49,326 nt of DNA from an uncultured SAR86 cluster bacterium (GTDB lineage Bacteria; Pseudomonadota; Gammaproteobacteria; Magnimaribacterales; D2472): contig CABXNE010000007.1 in NCBI GenBank assembly GCA_902513515.1, positions 1 through 49,326 of the forward strand, read 5' to 3'. The notes beneath the pieces are model-generated. The model saw only the letters and a program-made list of their open reading frames with translations, ran no database searches and was not told the DNA's origin. The position numbers were made by a program, and so were the translations under genes. Shown one piece after another: positions 17,709 to 25,435 of the stretch (position 1 is its first letter; every line of letters starts with the position of its first letter).

Positions 17709-17929
17709 CAGATGAGGACAAGTAACCTTACTAAGTCACGACAAACTAACAACAAACTAAATTTAGCGTCCCTCAAACTCATACGCTACAAGGGTTTCTT
17801 TAAGGGTTAGTTAGGAGTGGGAATAAAATAGACAATAAAGTTGATATGAAGAAAATTAAAAATGGATACATAGTCTCATCTCATAGGGACAATATATGAA
17901 AGATTGAGATTTAAACGCGCAATATTATA

Positions 17930-17957
17930 ATGACATGGGATAAACAACCTTTATAAT
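17930..17957 (+). promoter_or_regulatory. Promoter of SxtJ-DUF5989-carbamoyltransferase operon
   Basis: ATGACA at 17930-17935 (-35, close to TTGACA) and a perfect TATAAT at 17952-17957 are separated by 16 bp. Transcription would start near 17964, directly before a seven-codon frame (17966-17989) whose stop overlaps the ATG of the SxtJ-like gene. Confidence 0.65.
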
Positions 17958-17985
17958 GCTTTGCTATGTCTAGTAAAAAAATAAT

Positions 17986-18387
17986 ATGAGATTAAAACAA
18001 GAGAATTTGCCATCAAATAAAAAATTTGGATATTTTTTCTCGGCAATATTTCTTCTGGGCGCAATATTTTTTTTTTATCAAGATGAGTTAATCACAGGTT
18101 TAGTTTTATGCTTACTTAGTTTTATTTTTACTCTTCTTAGTGCATTTAAGGACCACTTACTACTTCCACTAAACAAACTCTGGATGCGTTTTGGAGTGCT
18201 ATTGGGAAAAATAATTAGCCCAATTATCTTGGCTATTTTATTTTTTGTTATGTTCACTCCTATCGCTATAGGAATGCGCCTTTTTCAAAGAGATGAATTA
18301 AGACTCAAATCATCAAATTATGATTCATTCTGGAAGTTTCGTGATAAAGACATACATAATCAGAGCCCTTTCACTCAGCAATTTTGA
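17986..18387 (+). CDS. SxtJ-like small membrane protein
   Basis: A 133-residue inner-membrane protein with about three hydrophobic helices (FGYFFSAIFLLGAIFFFY, LITGLVLCLLSFIFTLL, GKIISPIILAILFFVMFTPIAIG) and a short charged tail ending in a KSSNYDSFWKFRDK-type motif. Size, helices, the middle LLLPLNKLWMRFGVLLGKIISP and the tail match the SxtJ family, named after a saxitoxin-cluster gene but found widely beside carbamoyltransferases. Its biochemical role is unknown; a scaffold or membrane partner of the following carbamoyltransferase is a reasonable guess. It heads a five-gene same-strand operon with gaps of 16, 10 and 8 bp and an overlap. The ATG overlaps the stop of a seven-codon upstream frame. 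Confidence 0.78.
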   Translation: MRLKQENLPSNKKFGYFFSAIFLLGAIFFFYQDELITGLVLCLLSFIFTLLSAFKDHLLLPLNKLWMRFGVLLGKIISPIILAILFFVMFTPIAIGMRLFQRDELRLKSSNYDSFWKFRDKDIHNQSPFTQQF

Positions 18388-18403
18388 TGGATCATTATAA
18401 CTA

Positions 18404-18553
18404 ATGGAATTACTTAAAGAACTTTTCGCCTTCTTAAGGTTCCGAAGAAAACTTTGGCTGGCACCAATCATTGTCATTATGTTATTTCTTGGTGCTTTAC
18501 TTATTATTGCTCAAAGTTCTGTTATAGCTCCATTCATATATACAATTTTTTAA
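18404..18553 (+). CDS. DUF5989 family microprotein, copy 1
   Basis: A 49-residue single-pass membrane protein: a basic amphipathic N-terminus (ELFAFLRFRRKLWLAP) and one hydrophobic helix ending in SSVIAPFIYTIF. This layout matches DUF5989, whose genes commonly lie between SxtJ-like and carbamoyltransferase genes; its function is unknown. It starts 16 bp after the SxtJ-like gene. A second, related copy follows 10 bp downstream. Confidence 0.78.
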   Translation: MELLKELFAFLRFRRKLWLAPIIVIMLFLGALLIIAQSSVIAPFIYTIF

Positions 18554-18563
18554 ACCTAATTAA

Positions 18564-18713
18564 ATGAATTTACTGACAGAGCTCTATCATTTTCTAAAAG
18601 CAAGAAGAAAACTTTGGATGGCTCCAATTATCTTAACTCTGCTCGTGCTAGGTGCTCTCCTTATAGCTGCCCAGGGCTCAGTCATAGCTCCTTTTCTTTA
18701 TTCTCTTTTTTAA
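18564..18713 (+). CDS. DUF5989 family microprotein, copy 2
   Basis: A 49-residue paralogue of the preceding gene: the two proteins align without gaps and share 33 of 49 residues, including RRKLW, APII, LGALLI, AQ and SVIAPF. It has the same topology, a basic N-terminus and one membrane helix. It ends 8 bp before the carbamoyltransferase ATG. The gapless alignment, equal length and adjacency indicate a tandem gene duplication with both copies kept intact. Confidence 0.78.
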   Translation: MNLLTELYHFLKARRKLWMAPIILTLLVLGALLIAAQGSVIAPFLYSLF

Positions 18714-18721
18714 TTAATTCA

Positions 18722-20560
18722 ATGTATATACTTGGGATTTCAGCTTATTACCATGACAGTGCAGCATGCCTAATACATGATGGAAAAGTTGTGGCAGCAG
18801 CACAGGAAGAACGCTTTTCTAGAATTAAGCATGATTCTAGTTTTCCATATAAAGCAATACAGTATTGTATTCATGAGGCAGGAATAGATCCATCCAAAAT
18901 TGAAAATGTTGTATTTTACGAAAAACCATTTTTAAAATTTGAAAGATTATTAGAAACATATTTAGCATTTGCTCCAAGAGGATTTCGCAGTTTTGCAGCA
19001 GCAATGCCAATCTGGATTAAAGAAAAACTTTTTCAGAAATATAATCTTATCAAATCGTTAGAATCTATTTTTGAAGATGATATTAATTGGTCTGAAAAGT
19101 TATTATTTTCTGAACATCATCTTTCTCATGCTGCTAGTGCTTATTATCCGTCTCCATTCAAGAGAGCCGCAGTTCTAACATTGGACGGAGTAGGGGAGTG
19201 GACTACAACCTCTTTGGCCGTTGGAAATGAAAAAAAATTAAAAGTAATTAAAGAAATTCATTTTCCGCATTCCTTAGGATTACTCTATTCAGCCTTCACT
19301 TACTACACAGGCTTTAGGGTTAATTCTGGTGAGTATAAGGTTATGGGATTGGCGCCTTATGGGGAGCCTAAATATGTGGACTTAATTAAGAGTCATTTGA
19401 TTGATATTAAAGAAGATGGCAGCTTCCATCTAGATATGAGTTATTTTGATTATTGTGTAGGCCTGACAATGACTAATGAAAAATTTCATAATTTATTTGG
19501 AGGTCCTCCTCGACAAACAGAAACTGAATTATCTCAAAGAGACATGGATTTAGCCGCTTCAATTCAAAAAATTACTGAGGAAGTTGTGATTAAGCTTGCT
19601 AAAGGCATTGCTAAAGAGACTGGTGAGAAAAACTTGTGTTTAGCAGGTGGGGTTGCCCTAAACTGTGTTGCAAATGGAATTCTTTCTAGAGAGAGTATTT
19701 TTGAAAACATATGGGTTCAACCCGCTGCTGGAGATGCTGGAGGAGCGCTTGGAGCGGCTCTTGCTGCCTGGCATATTTCTCTTAATAAAGACCGATTTCA
19801 TTCTGATCAACGAGATGAAATGAGTGGGTCCTATCTTGGCCCATCTTTTAGTAATAGTGATATTGAAGATTTTTTAAATGATTGCGGAGCAATATTTCAT
19901 AAGCTTGATGAACAAAAGTTAATTGAAAAAGTTGGCTTATCCCTTACAGAAGAGAAGGCTATCGGATGGTTCCAAGGCCGAATGGAATTTGGTCCTCGCG
20001 CACTTGGAAATCGCAGTATTATTGCTGATCCTCGATCAAAATTCATGCAAAAACAGCTTAATTTAAAAGTTAAGTACAGGGAAAGTTTTAGGCCCTTTGC
20101 TCCCAGCATCTTGGATGAATATTCATCACAATGGTTTGAGCATAATGGAAGCAGCCCATATATGCTATTGGTTGCTGATGTTAAGGAAAATAAGCGACTT
20201 GAAATGAATGACGAGCAAAAAAATTTATTTGGTATAGATAAATTAAATGTACCAAGATCATCAGTTCCAGCAATAACACATGTAGATTATTCTGCAAGAA
20301 TTCAAACAGTCCATGCAGACACTAATCAAAAATACCACTCTCTTATAAGTTATTTTAATGACTTGACTGGGTGCCCTTTGGTCGTTAATACTTCATTTAA
20401 TGTAAGAGGAGAGCCAATTGTTTGCACTCCAGCTGATGCCTTTAGATGTTTTATGGGCACAGAGTTAGATGTTTTGGCGATAGGGAATTTCTTACTATAT
20501 AAAACTGAGCAGGATTCAGATTTAAAGAATAATTATGAGGAAAAATATGAGCTTGATTAA
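18722..20560 (+). CDS. NodU/CmcH-type O-carbamoyltransferase
   Basis: A 612-residue cytosolic enzyme of the NodU/TobZ family, which makes carbamoyl-adenylate from carbamoyl phosphate and ATP and transfers the carbamoyl group to a hydroxyl, often on a sugar. Visible are the N-terminal ILGISAYYHDSAACL, the metal-binding HHLSHAASAYYPSPF, the ASKHA-fold LTLDGVGEW and GEYKVMGLAPYGEP, LAGGVALNCVANG and the C-terminal domain (GRMEFGPRALGNRSI, VNTSFNVRGEPIV). I place the start at 18722 because an open frame extending to 18614 overlaps DUF5989 copy 2 and lacks family similarity, whereas 18722 gives the canonical N-terminus. The acceptor is probably a surface glycan precursor, given the neighbouring glycosyltransferases and flippase; this is inference. 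Confidence 0.92.
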   Translation: MYILGISAYYHDSAACLIHDGKVVAAAQEERFSRIKHDSSFPYKAIQYCIHEAGIDPSKIENVVFYEKPFLKFERLLETYLAFAPRGFRSFAAAMPIWIKEKLFQKYNLIKSLESIFEDDINWSEKLLFSEHHLSHAASAYYPSPFKRAAVLTLDGVGEWTTTSLAVGNEKKLKVIKEIHFPHSLGLLYSAFTYYTGFRVNSGEYKVMGLAPYGEPKYVDLIKSHLIDIKEDGSFHLDMSYFDYCVGLTMTNEKFHNLFGGPPRQTETELSQRDMDLAASIQKITEEVVIKLAKGIAKETGEKNLCLAGGVALNCVANGILSRESIFENIWVQPAAGDAGGALGAALAAWHISLNKDRFHSDQRDEMSGSYLGPSFSNSDIEDFLNDCGAIFHKLDEQKLIEKVGLSLTEEKAIGWFQGRMEFGPRALGNRSIIADPRSKFMQKQLNLKVKYRESFRPFAPSILDEYSSQWFEHNGSSPYMLLVADVKENKRLEMNDEQKNLFGIDKLNVPRSSVPAITHVDYSARIQTVHADTNQKYHSLISYFNDLTGCPLVVNTSFNVRGEPIVCTPADAFRCFMGTELDVLAIGNFLLYKTEQDSDLKNNYEEKYELD

Positions 20561-21695
20561 ACAAAGTTTAATAGTTATTTTTGTTTCCATTGCAACATTA
20601 AAAATTGCAGATATTAGTTTTGGTATTCTTCAATCACAATCAGTAAATTCAAGCCTTGCAAAAGGAACTGATCGCTCAATTGTTCTTAGAGAGCTTAATC
20701 CGAATCAGTATGCCTCTATTCGTCCAAATAATAATTATATGAAAGATGTGGAGAATTTAGAGCAAATAGATTATGAAATTAACATTGATAAGGATGGCTT
20801 TATAAAAACTGGTAATCAGGTTGAGTTAAGTCCTAATATAAAAATTCTTTTTTTAGGAGGAAGCACAACTGAGACTTTATATGTTCCAGAGAAGAATAGA
20901 TTTCCCAGTGTGGTTGAACGAAACCTTCGATCCCAATTAACACAGACCATAAATGTTTTTAATGGTGGCGTCTCAGGAAATAATTCGATGCATTCTATAT
21001 TTGCGTTGTTGGCAAAAGGGATTGCACTTGAGCCTAATTATGTTGTTTTGATGCATAATATTAATGATTTTGCTTTGCTCTCAAAAACTGAGAGCTACTG
21101 GATTGCACCAAGAAGCAGAGCAGTATTAGTGAAAAATAATGATGGAAAGTTTTCCACGATAGAAGACTCCTCTAGAAATATTTTTTTTAATTTAATTAAA
21201 ACTGCAAAAAATATGCTTGCACCAAATTTATATACTTATTTGAGACCTCGTCTTTTTGCAGATATTACATTACATCGTGACGAGTTTGAGGGCTTTACTA
21301 AAAATTATATCGATCTCGATCTAGAACTTATGGAGAGCCGTTTTAGATCTTCGATAACTTCTTTTGTGAAGATATCAAGAGCTTGGAACATTAAACCAAT
21401 ATTGATGACTCAAGGAAATAGAATTGATCATAATCTTGAATATTTCCAAAAGTGGGTGGTTAGATACCAAAGAGGTGAGATGACCCCAAGGGAGTTTTCA
21501 GACTTGTACAAGAGAATGAATGAGATAACTCGAGAGGTTGCAATTCAAGAAAATGTTACTTTGATAGACTTGGACTCTAAAATTCCTAAAACAAGTAAGT
21601 TTCTTTATGACACTATTCATCTTAATGAGGCTGGAAGTATTTTAATGGGCGAGTTAGTAAGTAAGAAATTAGCAGAAGTAATTCAATCGCAATAA
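20547..21695 (+). CDS. Membrane-anchored SGNH/GDSL hydrolase-like protein
   Basis: A 382-residue protein with one N-terminal hydrophobic segment (LIKQSLIVIFVSIATLKIA) and a periplasmic SGNH domain. Block I is FLGGSTTE (catalytic Ser), the block II Gly is in NGGVSGNNS, the block III Asn is in HNINDF and the block V Asp-x-x-His is in DTIHLNEAG. Such proteins hydrolyse or transfer acyl groups on glycans. The ATG at 20547 is preferred over 20535 because GAGGA (20537-20541) precedes it with good spacing. It overlaps the carbamoyltransferase gene by 14 bp, so translation is probably coupled. SGNH proteins commonly accompany SxtJ/DUF5989/carbamoyltransferase genes, suggesting O-acetyl and carbamoyl tailoring of the same polymer. 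It ends 5 bp from a convergent methyltransferase gene. Confidence 0.82.
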   Translation: MSLIKQSLIVIFVSIATLKIADISFGILQSQSVNSSLAKGTDRSIVLRELNPNQYASIRPNNNYMKDVENLEQIDYEINIDKDGFIKTGNQVELSPNIKILFLGGSTTETLYVPEKNRFPSVVERNLRSQLTQTINVFNGGVSGNNSMHSIFALLAKGIALEPNYVVLMHNINDFALLSKTESYWIAPRSRAVLVKNNDGKFSTIEDSSRNIFFNLIKTAKNMLAPNLYTYLRPRLFADITLHRDEFEGFTKNYIDLDLELMESRFRSSITSFVKISRAWNIKPILMTQGNRIDHNLEYFQKWVVRYQRGEMTPREFSDLYKRMNEITREVAIQENVTLIDLDSKIPKTSKFLYDTIHLNEAGSILMGELVSKKLAEVIQSQ

Positions 21696-21700
21696 ATGCA

Positions 21701-22609
21701 CTAATCCTTTTTAGCTTTTCTACCAATCATAATAAACAAGCCTCCTTCACCTCCGAGCCTTCCAAAGATCATCTTGATTTGAGAGAAAACTCTAGAAACT
21801 ACATTCCCACGTCCAGAACTGGTCTGATTAAAATATAAATTATTTTCATCTTCACCAATAGATGGGATGGAATTAATAAATTCAATATCATGATTATCAA
21901 ACCATTTGAGGACCTCATCAAATGTATGAGATTGCTCTACTGGATGTTCATATTGATCTCTTATCCAGGAATTAATTTTTCGATGAGAAGTTCTTTTATC
22001 TAAAGATCTAAGATAAGGATCCATGAACATAATTAACTTTTTTCCAAAAATTTTGTATAAAATTTGCCTTACAAAAGTCCTAAATCTTCCATATTTATTG
22101 TATAGGCCAATTAAAATATACCCATTAGGCTTTAAAGATTTTTGAATTATTTTAAATCCTGAAAATGGATCTTTTGTATGATGCAAAACACCAGAACACC
22201 ATACAAAATCAAATATTTCATCCTCTAACACATCATCAAAGATATCTGCATTTACGAAAGTAACATTATTAATATTATTTTCTGATGCAAAATTGTAACC
22301 CAATCTTAAGGCTGGTTCTGTTGGATCAAAAGCATAAATTTTATTATTACTTCCAGCAGCAAGATAGTTAGACAATTGAGAGGTCCCAGATCCAATCTCA
22401 ATAAAAGTTTTATTAAAGCCAATAAAATCTTTTAATTTCTTTGAGAGGTCATTACTGTCTCCTTTATCAAGCAGAGATCTCTTATCTTCATTTGATGAAT
22501 AGTTAGGAAATGGTTCAATTTCATAAAATTTAGTTACTGATTTGGTGGTCTTATCGTTCACATCAAAGGAGATTATTCCATCTTTCAGTTTCGGTTGAAG
22601 CTTAAACAT
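21701..22609 (-). CDS. Class I SAM-dependent methyltransferase
   Basis: A 302-residue cytosolic methyltransferase. Motif I is FIEIGSGTSQLSNYLA, with an acidic residue ending strand 2 in YAFDPTE. Motif post-I/II is VTFVNADIFDDV, followed by FDFVWCSGVLHHTKDP and LKPNGYILIGLYNKYG. The C-terminal third is variable and probably binds the acceptor, which I cannot identify. It is transcribed towards the SGNH gene with only 5 bp between stops, in the middle of a glycan locus, so sugar O- or N-methylation is a plausible role. A small-molecule or ubiquinone-type methyltransferase is less likely because the length and tail differ. Confidence 0.85.
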   Translation of the reverse strand: MFKLQPKLKDGIISFDVNDKTTKSVTKFYEIEPFPNYSSNEDKRSLLDKGDSNDLSKKLKDFIGFNKTFIEIGSGTSQLSNYLAAGSNNKIYAFDPTEPALRLGYNFASENNINNVTFVNADIFDDVLEDEIFDFVWCSGVLHHTKDPFSGFKIIQKSLKPNGYILIGLYNKYGRFRTFVRQILYKIFGKKLIMFMDPYLRSLDKRTSHRKINSWIRDQYEHPVEQSHTFDEVLKWFDNHDIEFINSIPSIGEDENNLYFNQTSSGRGNVVSRVFSQIKMIFGRLGGEGGLFIMIGRKAKKD

Positions 22610-22658
22610 TTTTTAATTTCTTATTTCATATCAATGTAAAAAGCATTCTTATTGAGCT

Positions 22659-22691
22659 GCTATCATGATAATTTGGAAAACCAATGATAGC
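22659..22691. promoter_or_regulatory. Inverted repeat upstream of methyltransferase and GT2 genes
   Basis: GCTATCAT (22659-22666) and ATGATAGC (22684-22691) are perfect inverted 8-mers 17 bp apart in the 249-bp gap between the divergent methyltransferase and GT2 genes. It may be an operator or the stem of a leader hairpin. Confidence 0.3.
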
Positions 22692-22708
22692 TCATATTAG
22701 CTAAAATT

Positions 22709-22735
22709 ACTAAAAGCAATATTTTAGTTTTTTTT
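22709..22735 (+). terminator. Intrinsic-terminator-like hairpin in GT2 leader region
   Basis: ACTAAAA-GCAATA-TTTTAGT makes a 7-bp stem with a 6-nt loop followed immediately by a T-run (22728-22735). It points along the plus strand, although the nearest plus-strand gene upstream ends at 21695 across a whole convergent gene. It could stop antisense read-through or attenuate a transcript leading into the GT2 gene. The stem is AT-rich, so strength is doubtful. Confidence 0.45.
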
Positions 22736-22858
22736 ATATTCCAGCATTTTAGATTAACAAAATTATTATTACTAACCTTAATTAAACAAACAATTTTTAA
22801 CAGCTGGTAATTTACTTTCTGTGGTATGAGCTCTGCAATTTGATAGAATGTAACTCAA

Positions 22859-24127
22859 ATGAATATTAGCGTGATCATTCCTACCCTGGATAACCCAGAT
22901 GATGTTTTTGATGTAATTAAGTCATTAAATCAACAATTACTATTACCCTCGGAGATTGTAATAGTTGATTCTAGCTCCAAAGACGATATCGATAAATTAT
23001 CAAAAAATATTGATTCTATAATTCCAATAACTTATGCGAGATTTGGGAGAGCATACCGAAATGATAGATTGATCATGATGCTAAAAACTTTACCAATTAC
23101 TAAATATTTTTTTCAATCAAATCTTAAGGGAAGAGCTTACCCTTATGAGGCAACCAATCATGGTTCATTGATCGCTAAGAATGAGTGGCTTGCGTTTTTA
23201 GATGCAACAACTATACCCTCAAAAAACTGGATTAAGGATTACGTTGAAACCATTCAAAGAAATAAAGCAGAAGTAGTATTTGGGAATACTCAGTATTTAG
23301 CTGAAACATTTTTTCAGAAAATTTTACGTGCATCTACATATGGAGCTAATGGAATTGAAACTGCACCAGGATCTTTTATGCGAAGAAAAGATTTTCTAAA
23401 TGGATTTCAAATTACTGAAGGAGTTCGTTCTGGAGGCGATGTTGATTGGAAAAATAGAGTTAGATCTAACTTTAGATCTTTTACCCCAAAAGACACATAC
23501 TTAGTTTATCCAAATTTACATAAGGACCTTGTGAGCTGCACAAAAAAGTTCTTTATTTATCAAATGCATACAGCTGTGCAGGATATTGCTCACTCTGTTA
23601 AAGATCTTTATTTCTTATTAACTCTCATGTTTGGACTTGTTTTAATACCGAAATGGAATGCAATTGTTGGATGGGAAGCTAGCCCTTATTATATGCCTCA
23701 CATTACCAAAATATATCTTCTTTCTGCAACATTAATACTGCTGTTCTCTCTTCTCTTCAATAGGTTATTTGTAAAGCGAACCTCTAAACCCTTTTTGAAA
23801 AATGCATACAAAATCTCTTTTTTTATTCTTATTTCTTTTGCAGTATATAACTGGAATAGCTTTCTAGCAGGATGGGTAGAAGAATCTGTTTGGTATATTC
23901 CACATATTACAAAAATATTTATTATTTTTTTATGTTTTGCTTCTTTCACATATCGTGGACTCTATTTTCCAATCAAAAATAATATTACTTTTGATTTTCT
24001 GTTTCCTATGAATTGGGTTTGTGTTGGTTCGTTGGGACTATTTTTAGATATCGTGAAAGCGCCTGGGTATTTAATTGGAGCATTAATCTCACCATTCATA
24101 AAAGTGATTAGAAGTCCTGCCAATTAA
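22859..24127 (+). CDS. GT2 glycosyltransferase with repeated membrane module
   Basis: A 422-residue membrane-linked glycosyltransferase. The N-terminal GT-A domain begins ISVIIPTLDNP, with IVIVDSSSKDD, an acidic LAFLDATTIPS motif in the DxD position and SGGDVDWKNRV for the base/acceptor. The C-terminal ~180 residues are membrane helices that contain a duplicated module: WNAIVGWEASPYYMPHITKI (from residue 266) and WNSFLAGWVEESVWYIPHITKI (from residue 332). The donor and acceptor sugars are unknown. It is preceded by TAGAAT (22844-22849) 9 nt before the ATG with no Shine-Dalgarno, so it may have a very short leader. It lies in the glycan locus, convergent with a GT4 gene. Confidence 0.85.
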   Translation: MNISVIIPTLDNPDDVFDVIKSLNQQLLLPSEIVIVDSSSKDDIDKLSKNIDSIIPITYARFGRAYRNDRLIMMLKTLPITKYFFQSNLKGRAYPYEATNHGSLIAKNEWLAFLDATTIPSKNWIKDYVETIQRNKAEVVFGNTQYLAETFFQKILRASTYGANGIETAPGSFMRRKDFLNGFQITEGVRSGGDVDWKNRVRSNFRSFTPKDTYLVYPNLHKDLVSCTKKFFIYQMHTAVQDIAHSVKDLYFLLTLMFGLVLIPKWNAIVGWEASPYYMPHITKIYLLSATLILLFSLLFNRLFVKRTSKPFLKNAYKISFFILISFAVYNWNSFLAGWVEESVWYIPHITKIFIIFLCFASFTYRGLYFPIKNNITFDFLFPMNWVCVGSLGLFLDIVKAPGYLIGALISPFIKVIRSPAN

Positions 24128-24168
24128 TCTAAAAACCAAGCAATCTAGGTAGTTTTATTAATTTGTAA

Positions 24169-25293
24169 CTAGGAGATAATTTTTAAATATTGTTTTGTAA
24201 TGGTGTCTATTGAAAATTTTTCTCTTGCTAATTTTGCAGACTCTTTACCCATTAGAGCAATCAAGTCTGTATTGTCTACAAAACATTTCATTGCACTATA
24301 CAAATCATTTTCATCCATATAATTAACTAGCTTTCCTGATTTATTATCAAGTATGCAATCCCTGCATCCTGGGACATCAGAAAGAATAAGTGGCATCCCT
24401 GTAGTTGCAGCCTCTGTAACTGCCTTAGGTAAACCCTCTCTTTCTGAGGGCAATACAAAAATATTATTTTTATGAAGACATTCTTCCATATGATTATGAG
24501 ATATTTCACCTAAAAATTTTATATCAACATCAGCTTTTATTTCTTCAAATAATTGCAAAGAAATTGATTCAGGATTATCTATATCAAATATTCCTGCTAT
24601 TGAAAATTCTACATGTGGGTATTTAGCCTTAATTCTTTTGGCTGCAGCTATATAACACTCTATACCCTTTGATTTAATTAATCTTGACGCAAGCAAAAAC
24701 TTAGGAACAGAGATATCTCTTTGAATATTTCTGAATTCTAGCTCATTTATTCCTTCTCCATGAATTAAGCTGTAGTGAGAGCTATTAATCTTGTATGCAG
24801 AAGGTAAAAGCTCTTTATCAGCAGAATTCAAAAATATAAAATGAAAATTATTTTTTAAAAAACCCAATAGCCTAAAGCTATACCTCTGCAACATATTAAA
24901 AAACCTATACTTAAATTCTTTTTTAAAAAAGAATGGGCCTAAACCTGTAACTATAAATATAGATTTTTTAATTTTGATAAAGTATGAAATCATTGATCCA
25001 AAAAAAGACATCTCTAGAGTGATATAAAAAACATAATCTGGCTTTATGTTCCTTAGTAACAATAAGAGTGAAAATATAAATGAAAGGTATGAAAAAAGAT
25101 TGTTTGCATTCTTTTTTCTATTAAGAACATGTAATTTAATGCCCATTTTTTCTACCAAATCTAAATCCTTTGTAGGGCTTTTAGAAGTATCAGCAATTAC
25201 TTCAATTTTATGTGTTTGGTTTATATTGCTTGCAAGGTTAATGTGAGTTCTCAAAAAGAAATCTAACTCATTAACAACAAATATAATTTTCAT
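24169..25293 (-). CDS. GT4 family glycosyltransferase
   Basis: A 374-residue retaining glycosyltransferase with a GT-B fold. The N-terminal half (MKIIFVVNELDFFLRTH, with hydrophobic LLLLLRNIKPDYVFYIT) resembles WcaL/TuaC-like enzymes. The C-terminal nucleotide-sugar domain shows FLLASRLIKSKGIECYI, the helix-preceding FLGEISHNHMEECL and the donor-binding LPSEREGLPKAVTEA with the conserved E-x7-E spacing, then SDVPGCRDCI. It would add a sugar to a lipid-linked oligosaccharide at the cytoplasmic face. It diverges from the ABC flippase gene with a 142-bp gap. The sugar specificity is not predictable here. Confidence 0.9.
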   Translation of the reverse strand: MKIIFVVNELDFFLRTHINLASNINQTHKIEVIADTSKSPTKDLDLVEKMGIKLHVLNRKKNANNLFSYLSFIFSLLLLLRNIKPDYVFYITLEMSFFGSMISYFIKIKKSIFIVTGLGPFFFKKEFKYRFFNMLQRYSFRLLGFLKNNFHFIFLNSADKELLPSAYKINSSHYSLIHGEGINELEFRNIQRDISVPKFLLASRLIKSKGIECYIAAAKRIKAKYPHVEFSIAGIFDIDNPESISLQLFEEIKADVDIKFLGEISHNHMEECLHKNNIFVLPSEREGLPKAVTEAATTGMPLILSDVPGCRDCILDNKSGKLVNYMDENDLYSAMKCFVDNTDLIALMGKESAKLAREKFSIDTITKQYLKIIS

Positions 25294-25435
25294 AGGGAGT
25301 GTTGGCTTAGTTTGGAGTAATTGCTTGTCAAAAGATTGATATTTTCAAGGCATAAAATTGCATTAATATGAATTATACTCATAATCATGATTAAAAAAGG
25401 CACTAAAGTCAGACCCTTTAATTAAAAACTTATCA

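Larger units (their letters stand above)
17655..17985. other. 331-bp gene-free stretch with repeats
   Basis: This interval holds the second copies of the repeats found around the upstream hypothetical genes (17672-17708, 17718-17727, 17741-17755, 17807-17818), a TAGCGT/ACGCTA inverted pair (17764-17769 and 17783-17788) and, at its right end, the promoter of the SxtJ-like gene. A 32-codon ORF (17712-17810) starts right after the 37-bp repeat in the same relative position as the start of the 16914 gene, but nothing else supports it. Confidence 0.6.

Noticed and set aside
16863-17818. Insertion sequence
   Set aside because: The repeats are direct rather than terminal inverted, and no transposase or integrase frame exists between or near them.
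15991-17985. CRISPR array in the repeat-bearing patch
   Set aside because: Repeats are few, irregularly spaced, of different lengths and in changed order, with no cas genes nearby.
18614-18721. N-terminal extension of the carbamoyltransferase frame
   Set aside because: The extension is the out-of-frame reading of DUF5989 copy 2, which is a better-supported gene; the family N-terminus begins at 18722.
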